A stretch of 64,000 nt of DNA, taken from Stomorhina lunata. Lineage: Eukaryota > Arthropoda > Insecta > Diptera > Rhiniidae. Below, in pieces: positions 1 through 10,464 of this stretch. The notes beneath the pieces are model-generated. The model had not been told where the DNA came from, did no database searches, and saw only the letters and a list, made by a program, of their open reading frames with translations. Every line of letters starts with the position of its first letter. Within the stretch, counting starts at the first letter, position 1. The DNA is taken from positions 75,196,629 through 75,260,628 of the forward strand of contig OW121741.1 in assembly GCA_933228675.1 (NCBI GenBank), given 5' to 3'. The translations under genes were made by a program, and so were the position numbers.

Positions 1-53
1 ATATATTTTTACAAGTTTGAATTTACATTTTACATATTAAAGTATTGAAAAAA

Positions 54-82
54 CCCGCTAAGCCATTTGGCTTGTCAGCAGG
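54..82 (-). promoter_or_regulatory. 3' UTR stem-loop of LINE copy A
   Basis: The stem AAGCC/GGCTT (60-64 with 69-73) is nested in a weaker outer stem (cccgc 54-58 with gcagg 78-82, one mismatch). The same hairpin occurs at the same place in copy B (58867-58894), although the flanking UTR has diverged. Several LINE reverse transcriptases recognise a 3' RNA hairpin to start target-primed reverse transcription. That role is inferred here from conservation and position. Confidence 0.6.
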
Positions 83-114
83 ATATAATTAAGACTTAAT
101 ACATTAATGCGCGT

Positions 115-3100
115 TCATTGCGAACTTATAAAGTGTTTTTTTAATAGTTTTTTTCTTTTAAATATATTGATTTCATTTCTTATGTTATATGGAATTTTGT
201 TGAAGACTGTTGGTAAGGTTACTCCTAAGGTACCTCGGCCGTACTCGTTTTGGAACTTTTGGACTTTATACTTCCCCTGAGCACGACTTCTTGTGTTGTG
301 TATATGGTTTATGTGGTTCAAAAATCTTTCGTCTTTATAAAACTCATTTACCAGTGTAAAATGGTAAATACTTTTGACATCAAGGACGTTTAAGGCTTTG
401 GTTCTGCTAATGTTTATATTCCTTTTTTGGGTTGATCGTTGCTGAGCAATATGTTGTTGGTTTTGTTGAATTATGTTTTGGGTTGCGTTGTTCGTTGCAT
501 GTTGGTGATGTTGAATTGTATTTTGAGTTGTATTGATTGTTGTATAGAAATTTGTTGCAGTTGCATTTTGCATTGTAATTCCATTATCTCCGTTATTGTT
601 TCTACTAGCTGTATAGGAATGCGTTTGTTGATTGTATCTGTTTAACGATGAGAAGTGTGATAGACTTTGTGTTGTATTGTTAATTGTATTAACGGTTGAA
701 CTATCGTTCATTAAATTTGTGCTATGTGTGTTGTTTAGTGGCTGAGTTTCGGTATTTAAGTTGTTGTTGCTTTGTAGTGTGTTGTGAAAGATCTGATTAT
801 CAGATACATTTGAGCTTCTCTGAAGTATTTTAAGTATTCGATTTTGTGTATTCTGAAGCGATCTGCAGTGTGTAGAGTTTCCCCATGCTGAGATACCATG
901 CCTTATATGAGATTCTGCTAGAGAAAAATATACTTGTCTTAGTATAGTGTATGTAGAGCAGTAGCTCAAGTGATATAGAATATGTGCGGACTTTCTGAGT
1001 TTTTTCTGTAAGCTATCGATGTGTGCTTTCCATTTAAAGTTGTCATCGACTGTGATTCCTAGGTATTTATATAAACCTACTATTTCGATAGTTTCGTTAC
1101 ATTTGTCACAGTTTATGGTAGAATTGTTTGCAGTCTTATGAAGACATTCTGTATCGTGAAATACTAATTTCAGTGAAGATTGCAATAGATGTCGTGGGCG
1201 AATATGCATCAATTTTGTTTTTGATGCGTTTATGATTAAGCCATTGTCATGGCACCATCGGTTTGCAACATCCAGCTCCTTTTGCATAGTATCTGTTGCC
1301 GATTGTAAATTTATATTCGAAACGACAATTGCAGTGTCATCTGCGTAGGCAAATGTGTTACTCATTTTAAGTGTATTTAGAAGTTCATTGGCGTATATTA
1401 TATAAAGTATAGGACCCAATTTTGATCCCTGTGGGACGCCGCAATCAATCGTTGTATCATCGCTAAGGGTATCTTTTATCTTAACTTGATAACTCCTACA
1501 GGCAAGGTAGTTCTTGAACCACAATAGCGTATTTCCTCTAATTCCAATTCTTTCTAGCATTTCTAATAACTTTACGTGAGACAAGGTGTCAAAGGCTTTG
1601 CTAAAGTCTATGAAAAGTGTGAGACAGTGCATACCTTTACTTAAACGTGTGTTTATAAAATCAGCGAAATTGCCTAGTAATTGGTTAATATTTTTACCTT
1701 TTTGAAAACCAAATTGACTTTTGTGGATGATGTTGTATTTCTCCAGAAATGCTGTTAATCTTCTCACTACAATTTCTTCTAGTATTTTTTCAATAATTGG
1801 TAGAATGGCAATTGGCCTGTAGTTATTATAGTCGGATTTGCATCCAGTTTTATATATAGGCCGGATTATAGATTTTTTTAAAGCGATGGGTATAATGGCA
1901 CTATCAAGGCTTAGGTTGATTATGTGGGTTATTAGTTTTGTGAGATATATTGCATTTATTTTAATATCTGTTGGTCGTATGTTGTCGGCACCTGCACTTT
2001 TATTTGTGTTTAAAGACGTGATAATACTATATATTTCGTCTTCGGTTGTGTTTGATAGATAAAAAGAGTTTTGAAGAGTTGTGGTATTGTTTTCAATGGT
2101 TTTTATCTGGCAATTATGCACAATTTTATTGATATTATTTTTAATATTATTTGAAAAGTCATTTGCTAAATTTTGTAAATGGTTTGACCCAAAATTATTT
2201 AATATAGTATCATCAATGCTATTTGTTTTTTTCCCGATGATTTCATTTACGAGTTGCCACGTAATACGAATGTCATTTTTATTTTCACTAAATTTTTTTC
2301 TGTAATAATTGTTTTTTTCATTAATTATTTTTTTATTTAAAAAGTTTCTATATTTTTTGTATTCGAATTCATAAAATTTGTTGTTTTTATTTTTTCGCCA
2401 TTTTTTGAAAAGTTTATCCCTATATTCACAGTTTCTAATCAAGTCTTCGCTTATCCACGGATTTGGAGATCTTTTTTTACCCGGTTTTGTAATTATCAAG
2501 GAATCGTTGTAAATTTCACGAAAAGTATTCGACACTGTATTAAATAAATCATTTATATCTTGTGTTTGATATGTTAATTGGTTCCAATTTGTTTCTTGAA
2601 TTTTTTTACGTACTGTTTTGTTGTTTAGTTTGAGCTCAGGTTCTTGTGTACATCGAACATTACTGTTTGTGTATTCTTGTTGATGAGTAGAATAGAAAAG
2701 TGTATAGTGATCTGTTGTTGTTGTTGCTACAATTGCTGCATATTGATCTAGATTTGTTTGTTTATTTTTTACGAATATGTGGTCTATGCAGGTTGCTGTG
2801 TTTTGGTTTACATCTTCTCGAGTTGTTTCGTTTATTAAGCATTGCATCCCATTCGATAACAACATATCAAGGTAAGTAGTTGTTGTTTTATTGCATTTAC
2901 TTATGTCAATATTAATATCTCCTATTAATATGATTTCTTTCTTTTTGTTGATTTTGCTTAAAATATTTTCAAGTTCATTGACAAAAAGAGAAACGTTTTG
3001 GCCGGGGGGACGATAGATGGCAAGAAGGGAAAAGGATTTACTCTTTAATTTAACATTCAGTTGTAAAAGTTCAAAAGAAGAAGCAGTTGTTGAGATCTCC

Positions 3101-3387
3101 GTATAATTAATGCTATCTCTGATGTAGATGGCTATGCCTCCTCCTCTACCTTGTCTATTGATGAAAACCGAACTGAAACCTTTGATATTGAATAGCGTGT
3201 TTTCATTATCATCTATATTCGTTTCCACAAGAATTATAAACTTAAGTTTGTTTATTATTTCATTTATGCTTACAAGAAATTTGGTAAAGTTAATCCTAAG
3301 CGAGCGAATGTTCATAAAAACAAATGAAATGGGATAACTTAGGTATGTTTTATTAATGTCTTTAAAATTATAAACGGTTTGATTCAT
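115..3387 (-). CDS. LINE A ORF2: endonuclease and reverse transcriptase
   Basis: 1090-residue ORF2 protein, which would nick target DNA and copy the element RNA. The N-terminal 240 residues read as an APE-type endonuclease: MNIRSLR near residue 26, LVETN, the GGGIAIYI strand, LAIYRPPG, GDINIDI and the terminal TDHYTLF motif. The RT follows: IRPIYK, YRPIAILP, FGFQKGK, LFIDFSKAFDTL, GVPQGSKLGPILY and the catalytic FAYADD near residue 680. About residues 850-985 are low-complexity sequence rich in Asn, Thr and Gln, between the RT/thumb region and a conserved C-terminal segment ending FISSQ. There is no RNase H and no visible zinc knuckle. The ATG at 3387 lies 67 bases after the ORF1 stop. No stop or frameshift is seen, so it may be functional. 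Confidence 0.9.
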   Translation of the reverse strand: MNQTVYNFKDINKTYLSYPISFVFMNIRSLRINFTKFLVSINEIINKLKFIILVETNIDDNENTLFNIKGFSSVFINRQGRGGGIAIYIRDSINYTEISTTASSFELLQLNVKLKSKSFSLLAIYRPPGQNVSLFVNELENILSKINKKKEIILIGDINIDISKCNKTTTTYLDMLLSNGMQCLINETTREDVNQNTATCIDHIFVKNKQTNLDQYAAIVATTTTDHYTLFYSTHQQEYTNSNVRCTQEPELKLNNKTVRKKIQETNWNQLTYQTQDINDLFNTVSNTFREIYNDSLIITKPGKKRSPNPWISEDLIRNCEYRDKLFKKWRKNKNNKFYEFEYKKYRNFLNKKIINEKNNYYRKKFSENKNDIRITWQLVNEIIGKKTNSIDDTILNNFGSNHLQNLANDFSNNIKNNINKIVHNCQIKTIENNTTTLQNSFYLSNTTEDEIYSIITSLNTNKSAGADNIRPTDIKINAIYLTKLITHIINLSLDSAIIPIALKKSIIRPIYKTGCKSDYNNYRPIAILPIIEKILEEIVVRRLTAFLEKYNIIHKSQFGFQKGKNINQLLGNFADFINTRLSKGMHCLTLFIDFSKAFDTLSHVKLLEMLERIGIRGNTLLWFKNYLACRSYQVKIKDTLSDDTTIDCGVPQGSKLGPILYIIYANELLNTLKMSNTFAYADDTAIVVSNINLQSATDTMQKELDVANRWCHDNGLIINASKTKLMHIRPRHLLQSSLKLVFHDTECLHKTANNSTINCDKCNETIEIVGLYKYLGITVDDNFKWKAHIDSLQKKLRKSAHILYHLSYCSTYTILRQVYFSLAESHIRHGISAWGNSTHCRSLQNTQNRILKILQRSSNVSDNQIFHNTLQSNNNLNTETQPLNNTHSTNLMNDSSTVNTINNTTQSLSHFSSLNRYNQQTHSYTASRNNNGDNGITMQNATATNFYTTINTTQNTIQHHQHATNNATQNIIQQNQQHIAQQRSTQKRNINISRTKALNVLDVKSIYHFTLVNEFYKDERFLNHINHIHNTRSRAQGKYKVQKFQNEYGRGTLGVTLPTVFNKIPYNIRNEINIFKRKKLLKKHFISSQ

Positions 3388-3454
3388 TTTATTTAGAAAA
3401 TTTTATTTATAAATGATTTTTGAAATAAAAATTGAAAAGTAAATTTTATGAAAT

Positions 3455-4495
3455 TTAATTTGTAGTGGTAATCAATTCGATATCAGCTGCATTATTAATG
3501 AAAATTAATGGAGAGTTTTCGATTTTTCTTGCAAAAATTTTACCATCCCTCACCCAAACAAATTTCCAATTGGCCTCTTTAGCTTTTGTTTTAGCTGCCC
3601 ATAACAATTGTCGATTGTAGAAAGTTAATTCATCATTTATATAAATATATTTTATGTTGTTTTCTTCATTATTTATTATTTGAGCATCCACACGGTGTCG
3701 AACAATTTTGCCCATCAGCTCTCTTTTTTTATTAAGGGAAGAGAACTCAACAATGATTTTTCCACCTTGCCTTCTTGTTCTGTACGCATTGTTTATGTCT
3801 TCTTCTTTAATCTCCACATTCATAGAAAATGCAACAGCTTTAACTACCTCATATGGAGTAAGGTCAGAGTTGTTTACATTTTTTATCTCCACGTTTTTAG
3901 CTATCATTTGTTGTTCTATTTTGTTTACTCTTCCATCAATTGCATTAATTTGCTCTTCTCTTTTTTTATCATTGGCTGCGAGAATATTAACTTGATCGAC
4001 CAGTTTTGAGAGCGATGTTGTTATATTGTTCAATGCAAACTGAATTTCATCCTTTATTTGAAGGTATGACGTGTTTATGTTATTGGCGACTTGTTCGATT
4101 TTTTCAATTTTTGCTTTGATATCCCTCATGTCAGTTTTAAGCTCGCCTACATCTGCCTGAAGTGAGCACAAAGATGAGTTAACTGAATTTAGAGAGAGAG
4201 AGTCTTTGAAGATTTTCGCTCGATTATGGTCAGTGACGCTCTCATCGTCACTACTCCTCTGATTTTTTTGTTGGTTCATTTCTTCAGGGACGATGGGGGA
4301 TAAGGGGTTTTTTTCTCTGTTTCTGCATTCAGTACATCTCCAATTCCTTTTTTTGTCACCGTACATGTTGGCATATGTAAACTCAGATAGGGAACAGCAT
4401 GGGGAAAAGTGATAATTTGAATTACAATGATGACACTTCACGTATGTTGTTGTTGTAATTTCGGTGTCGCACTTTTTACAGAACACTTTGCTCAT
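3455..4495 (-). CDS. LINE A ORF1: PHD-finger/coiled-coil RNA-binding protein
   Basis: 346-residue ORF1 protein, expected to coat the element RNA. A PHD-like C4HC3 finger occupies residues 6-57 (C6, C9, C21, C24, H29, C33 or C34, then W52-x-C54-x2-C57). A Ser/Asn-rich linker and a heptad-like Leu/Ile stretch (about residues 100-200) suggest a trimerising coiled coil. The C-terminal 120 residues hold NAYRTRR, IYINDELT, LLWAAKTKAKE, FVWVRDGKIFARK and ENSPLI. This is the pattern of the C-terminal domain shared by many insect LINE ORF1 proteins and the Baculo_FP domain family. The ORF is intact and starts at the first ATG. Its partner is ORF2 immediately downstream. Confidence 0.85.
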   Translation of the reverse strand: MSKVFCKKCDTEITTTTYVKCHHCNSNYHFSPCCSLSEFTYANMYGDKKRNWRCTECRNREKNPLSPIVPEEMNQQKNQRSSDDESVTDHNRAKIFKDSLSLNSVNSSLCSLQADVGELKTDMRDIKAKIEKIEQVANNINTSYLQIKDEIQFALNNITTSLSKLVDQVNILAANDKKREEQINAIDGRVNKIEQQMIAKNVEIKNVNNSDLTPYEVVKAVAFSMNVEIKEEDINNAYRTRRQGGKIIVEFSSLNKKRELMGKIVRHRVDAQIINNEENNIKYIYINDELTFYNRQLLWAAKTKAKEANWKFVWVRDGKIFARKIENSPLIFINNAADIELITTTN

Positions 4496-4745
4496 TTTGT
4501 TGTTGTTTTTCTTTTGTTTTTTAAATTTTTGGTTTATTTATTACCGAAGTATTTTGTATTTTTGAAATGAGTTTAGGTATAATTTTTTAGATAAAAAAGA
4601 AAAAAGAAACACTGCAATTTCAATTTTCAACACAATTTTGGCGTCAAAATATAGCACTTTTATTTCTATATGCAAACGTTTATTTTTTGGATTTTAAAAA
4701 TATTTTATTTGCTGAAAAATAGCTTAAGTTGTAGATCGGTTTTAA

Positions 4746-4767
4746 AAACACGTCCGCTCGCAACGAA
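4746..4767 (-). promoter_or_regulatory. LINE A 5' terminal motif, candidate internal promoter
   Basis: On the minus strand the element begins TTTCGTTGCGAGCGG then ACGTGTTTTT. Copy B has the same motif with one change (TCGTG), although the two leaders otherwise differ widely. In insects, TATA-less LINE promoters use downstream core elements (MTE, DPE). CGAGCGG resembles the MTE consensus and GGACGTG resembles the DPE consensus of Drosophila LINEs. The spacing from the start site is only roughly right, so the promoter role is inference. Confidence 0.5.
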
Positions 4768-7700
4768 ACTGAACTAGAACTGAACTAGAACTGAACTAGA
4801 ACTGAACTAGAACTGAACTAGAACTGAACTAGAACTGAACTAGAACTGAACTAGAACTGAACTAGAACTGAACTAGAACTGAACTAGAACTGAACTAGAA
4901 CTGAACTAGAACTGAACTAGAACTGAACTAGAACTGAACTAGAACTGAACTAGAACTGAACTAGAACTGAACTAGAACTGAACTAGAACTGAACTAGAAC
5001 TGAACTAGAACTGAACTAGAACTGAACTAGAACTGAACTAGAACTGAACTAGAACTGAACTAGAACTGAACTAGAACTGAACTAGAACTGAACTAGAACT
5101 GAACTAGAACTGAACTAGAACTGAACTAGAACTGAACTAGAACTGAACTAGAACTGAACTAGAACTGAACTAGAACTGAACTAGAACTGAACTAGAACTG
5201 AACTAGAACTGAACTAGAACTGAACTAGAACTGAACTAGAACTGAACTAGAACTGAACTAGAACTGAACTAGAACTGAACTAGAACTGAACTAGAACTGA
5301 ACTAGAACTGAACTAGAACTGAACTAGAACTGAACTAGAACTGAACTAGAACTGAACTAGAACTGAACTAGAACTGAACTAGAACTGAACTAGAACTGAA
5401 CTAGAACTGAACTAGAACTGAACTAGAACTGAACTAGAACTGAACTAGAACTGAACTAGAACTGAACTAGAACTGAACTAGAACTGAACTAGAACTGAAC
5501 TAGAACTGAACTAGAACTGAACTAGAACTGAACTAGAACTGAACTAGAACTGAACTAGAACTGAACTAGAACTGAACTAGAACTGAACTAGAACTGAACT
5601 AGAACTGAACTAGAACTGAACTAGAACTGAACTAGAACTGAACTAGAACTGAACTAGAACTGAACTAGAACTGAACTAGAACTGAACTAGAACTGAACTA
5701 GAACTGAACTAGAACTGAACTAGAACTGAACTAGAACTGAACTAGAACTGAACTAGAACTGAACTAGAACTGAACTAGAACTGAACTAGAACTGAACTAG
5801 AACTGAACTAGAACTGAACTAGAACTGAACTAGAACTGAACTAGAACTGAACTAGAACTGAACTAGAACTGACCTAGAACTGAACTAGAACTGAACTAGA
5901 ACTGAACTAGAACTGAACTAGAACTGAACTAGAACTGAACTAGAACTGAACTAGAACTGAACTAGAACTGAACTAGAACTGAACTAGAACTGAACTAGAA
6001 CTGAACTAGAACTGAACTAGAACTGAACTAGAACTGAACTAGAACTGAACTAGAACTGAACTAGAACTGAACTAGAACTGAACTAGAACTGAACTAGAAC
6101 TGAACTAGAACTGAACTAGAACTGAACTAGAACTGAACTAGAACTGAACTAGAACTGAACTAGAACTGAACTAGAACTGAACTAGAACTGAACTAGAACT
6201 GAACTAGAACTGAACTAGAACTGAACTAGAACTGAACTAGAACTGAACTAGAACTGAACTAGAACTGAACTAGAACTGAACTAGAACTGAACTAGAACTG
6301 AACTAGAACTGAACTAGAACTGAACTAGAACTGAACTAGAACTGAACTAGAACTGAACTAGAACTGAACTAGAACTGAACTAGAACTGAACTAGAACTGA
6401 ACTAGAACTGAACTAGAACTGAACTAGAACTGAACTAGAACTGAACTAGAACTGAACTAGAACTGAACTAGAACTGAACTAGAACTGAACTAGAACTGAA
6501 CTAGAACTGAACTAGAACTGAACTAGAACTGAACTAGAACTGAACTAGAACTGAACTAGAACTGAACTAGAACTGAACTAGAATTGAACTAGAACTGAAC
6601 TAGAACTGAACTAGAACTAGAACTGAACTAAACTGAACTAGAACTGAACTAGAACTGAACTAGAACTGAACTAGAACTGAACTAGAACTGAACTAGAACT
6701 GAACTAGAACTGAACTAGAACTGAACTAGAACTGAACTAGAACTGAACTAGAACTGAACTAGAACTGAACTAGAACTGAACTAGAACTGAACTAGAACTG
6801 AACTAGAACTGAACTAGAACTGAACTAGAACTGAACTAGAACTGAACTAGAACTGAACTAGAACTGAACTAGAACTGAACTAGAACTGAACTAGAACTGA
6901 ACTAGAACTGAACTAGAACTGAACTAGAACTGAACTAGAACTGAACTAGAACTGAACTAGAACTGAACTAGAACTGAACTAGAACTGAACTAGAACTGAA
7001 CTAGAACTGAACTAGAACTGAACTAGAACTGAACTAGAACTGAACTAGAACTGAACTAGAACTGAACTAGAACTGAACTAGAACTGAACTAGAACTGAAC
7101 TAGAACTGAACTAGAACTGAACTAGAACTGAACTAGAACTGAACTAGAACTGAACTAGAACTGAACTAGAACTGAACTAGAACTGAACTAGAACTGAACT
7201 AGAACTGAACTAGAACTGAACTAGAACTGAACTAGAACTGAACTAGAACTGAACTAGAACTGAACTAGAACTGAACTAGAACTGAACTAGAACTGAACTA
7301 GAACTGAACTAGAACTGAACTAGAACTGAACTAGAACTGAACTAGAACTGAACTAGAACTGAACTAGAACTGAACTAGAACTGAACTAGAACTGAACTAG
7401 AACTGAACTAGAACTGAACTAGAACTGAACTAGAACTGAACTAGAACTGAACTAGAACTGAACTAGAACTGAACTAGAACTGAACTAGAACTGAACTAGA
7501 ACTGAACTAGAACTGAACTAGAACTGAACTAGAACTGAACTAGAACTGAACTAGAACTGAACTAGAACTGAACTAGAACTGAACTAGAACTGAACTAGAA
7601 CTGAACTAGAACTGAACTAGAACTGAACTAGAACTGAACTAGAACTGAACTAGAACTGAACTAGAACTGAACTAGAACTGAACTAGAACTGAACTAGAAC

Positions 7701-8815
7701 TGAACTAGAACTGAACTAGAACTGAACTAGAACTGAACTAGAACTGAACTAGAACTGAACTAGAACTGAACTAGAACTGAACTAGAACTGAACTAGAACT
7801 GAACTAGAACTGAACTAGAACTGAACTAGAACTGAACTAGAACTGAACTAGAACTGAACTAGAACTGAACTAGAACTGAACTAGAACTGAACTAGAACTG
7901 AACTAGAACTGAACTAGAACTGAACTAGAACTGAACTAGAACTGAACTAGAACTGAACTAGAACTGAACTAGAACTGAACTAGAACTGAACTAGAACTGA
8001 ACTAGAACTGAACTAGAACTGAACTAGAACTGAACTAGAACTGAACTAGAACTGAACTAGAACTGAACTAGAACTGAACTAGAACTGAACTAGAACTGAA
8101 CTAGAACTGAACTAGAACTGAACTAGAACTGAACTAGAACTGAACTAGAACTGAACTAGAACTGAACTAGAACTGAACTAGAACTGAACTAGAACTGAAC
8201 TAGAACTGAACTAGAACTGAACTAGAACTGAACTAGAACTGAACTAGAACTGAACTAGAACTGAACTAGAACTGAACTAGAACTGAACTAGAACTGAACT
8301 AGAACTGAACTAGAACTGAACTAGAACTGAACTAGAACTGAACTAGAACTGAACTAGAACTGAACTAGAACTGAACTAGAACTGAACTAGAACTGAACTA
8401 GAACTGAACTAGAACTGAACTAGAACTGAACTAGAACTGAACTAGAACTGAACTAGAACTGAACTAGAACTGAACTAGAACTGAACTAGAACTGAACTAG
8501 AACTGAACTAGAACTGAACTAGAACTGAACTAGAACTGAACTAGAACTGAACTAGAACTGAACTAGAACTGAACTAGAACTGAACTAGAACTGAACTAGA
8601 ACTGAACTAGAACTGAACTAGAACTGAACTAGAACTGAACTAGAACTGAACTAGAACTGAACTAGAACTGAACTAGAACTGAACTAGAACTGAACTAGAA
8701 CTGAACTAGAACTGAACTAGAACTGAACTAGAACTGAACTAGAACTGAACTAGAACTGAACTAGAACTGAACTAGAACTGAACTAGAACTGAACTAGAAC
8801 TGAACTAGAACTGAA
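4766..8815. repeat. 11-bp satellite array, unit GAACTGAACTA, about 368 copies
   Basis: About 4.05 kb of head-to-tail 11-mers. Variants seen by eye: an A-to-C change at 5873, a C-to-T change at 6584, a shortened 6-bp unit near 6615-6620 and a one-base loss near 6630. The short unit has stop codons in all frames on both strands, so it codes for nothing. Each unit contains CTAG, and on the minus strand TCAGTT, which matches the insect initiator consensus. The left edge is the 5' end of LINE A; the right edge (GAAGTGGA) passes into ordinary AT-rich DNA. The homogeneity implies recent expansion or ongoing homogenisation. Confidence 0.98.
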
Positions 8816-10464
8816 GTGGATTTGAAATCGAAAAGTTTTATTAAGTATTTAATAACTTTTTGTTTTATTTCTAAACAAAATGAAAAAGTAATTATTTGTA
8901 AATTGAAAAGTAATTAGAAATTAATTACAAATTCAAACTTTAGAAATAACGACTTCAAAGGCGATGCCAAAAAAATAATATAATGATTGTTCAGTTGTTA
9001 CTTTCTAGAAATTGTTGTACTTTTCACAAATGAAAGAACAGCTAAGAGGCTAGAAGCAGACAAAGATTAAAACCATTCGGTAGATCCATTTTCATTTCCT
9101 TGTACTAGAGTTAGACTAATAAATTGTAAATTAAAGTAAGAAGAAAAACCCAGATACCAGCGGAAAACCAGTTGTTGTTCGTTTGTGTTTGCTTTTATTT
9201 GAAAACAAATTAAATTAATTTTCTCAAGGAAATTATCCTGTGAAATGAAGTGCAAAAGAAAACATTTTGCCAGAACTTACCACTTACCCTCATCATACAC
9301 CCACTTCGGTTTCGAAACCTTTAAAATTTTATTTTCTTAATTCAATGCAGAGGAAAATTGGCTAAGAAATGCAGCCAATTAAATACTTAAAATTATTTTA
9401 GCAAAATAATGGAAAGCCTTTCCCCTTCCACTAGATGAGGGAATGGAATAAGACTAAGTTTTAAGTTTGAGAAAATTCATTACAAACAAATTACCAAATA
9501 AATCAAATTTCAATACGAAATTATTTTTGTTTCTCTTTTGGGCTTAAAACAATTTATAATGATTTTAAACGCATTCGAAAAAGGGAATAAAGTTCTTAAG
9601 TTTAAGGATTTTGATGCCATGCCTAAACGCTTCTTAAAATGTCTTGTATTTGCTTTCTTCCGTCATCATGTTTTCAAATCAAATCTAAGCGGCTGCTGTT
9701 GACTCCGGCTGTCAAGCGAAATTTTCATACAAGTGTTGCCAAAGGAATCTGTTCGAAAAGTATTGGAGGAAAACGAAAACCTCTTCAAAAATCATTTATC
9801 TAAATTAATTCCTGTCGTTTACATTTGAAAAACAAATCAAAGATTAAGACAAACATTAGTTTTAACCCTGTTCACTCGGATACAACAAGTTCATCAGCAT
9901 CATCATTTGAATCTCATCATCCTCATCATCACTTTTATTACATACTTCCTCTTCTGCTTCTTCTTCGAGGTTTTGCAGTTTTTCCCTTTCCTTTTGTTTG
10001 GATATTGTGAAAATTATTTAAAACAATAAATGTTCGTTTGTCTAAATCTCTAGTAGGTCTTCTGTTTTCAGCAGGAATTCGAAAAGGAAGGAAGGAAATA
10101 CTGTGGCATTGCCAAGAAAGTAAAACGATACTTATAGGCTGTGTTGTCAATTTGAGGTTTAAAAAAGCGCTAATAACAAAGATATCATTCTGCATAATAG
10201 AGGGTGGGTAAATTTGTAGGTTAGGAAGTAAATTGCCTGTCAAATGATGAAATGTTTGATAGAGTGTGGCACTGAACACTTCTATCAAAACTTACTTTAA
10301 GTGTTGGTTGTAACTTCTCTCGATTTATGTCGAGCTTCTTCAGAGATCGCACTTTAAGAGTCAAACGAGTTCAAAATTAATTTAGGGGTATCGGAAGGCT
10401 CCGTTCTTTCTAATACTCTTTTTCTTATCTTTATAAAAGTTAACCTTCTAATCCTATCTACTCT
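8816..10464. other. AT-rich DNA with no recognised gene
   Basis: No repeat family from elsewhere in the window and no recognisable protein motif is seen. A 116-codon minus-strand reading frame (9938-10288) has no recognisable domain and is probably chance. It is rich in Arg/Lys at its C-terminus because of CTTCTT-type runs on the plus strand. Short CAT/ATC-rich microsatellite stretches lie near 9890-9935. Confidence 0.5.

Larger units (their letters stand above)
1..4767 (-). mobile_element. Non-LTR retrotransposon copy A (CR1/Daphne-like, jockey superfamily), full 5' end
   Basis: Two-ORF LINE read on the minus strand: 5' leader (4496-4767), ORF1 (3455-4495), ORF2 (115-3387) and 3' UTR from 114 leftwards. 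The poly(A) tail, if present, lies beyond the window start. The 5' end is called from a leader motif also found at the 5' end of copy B (58786-63580). It abuts an 11-bp satellite directly, so the exact first base is uncertain by a few bases. Both ORFs are open and carry their motifs, so the copy looks young. The clade is inferred from the PHD-type ORF1 and the APE-type endonuclease plus RT without RNase H; a nearby jockey-superfamily clade is possible. Confidence 0.88.

Noticed and set aside
4766..8815. CRISPR-like or heat-shock-element array
   Set aside because: No spacers between units, so not CRISPR. GAA motifs are all in direct orientation with uneven 5/6 spacing, unlike inverted nGAAn heat-shock units.
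9938..10288. 116-codon minus-strand frame
   Set aside because: No domain, no conserved motif, and a basic tail made by a CTTCTT run; probably chance.
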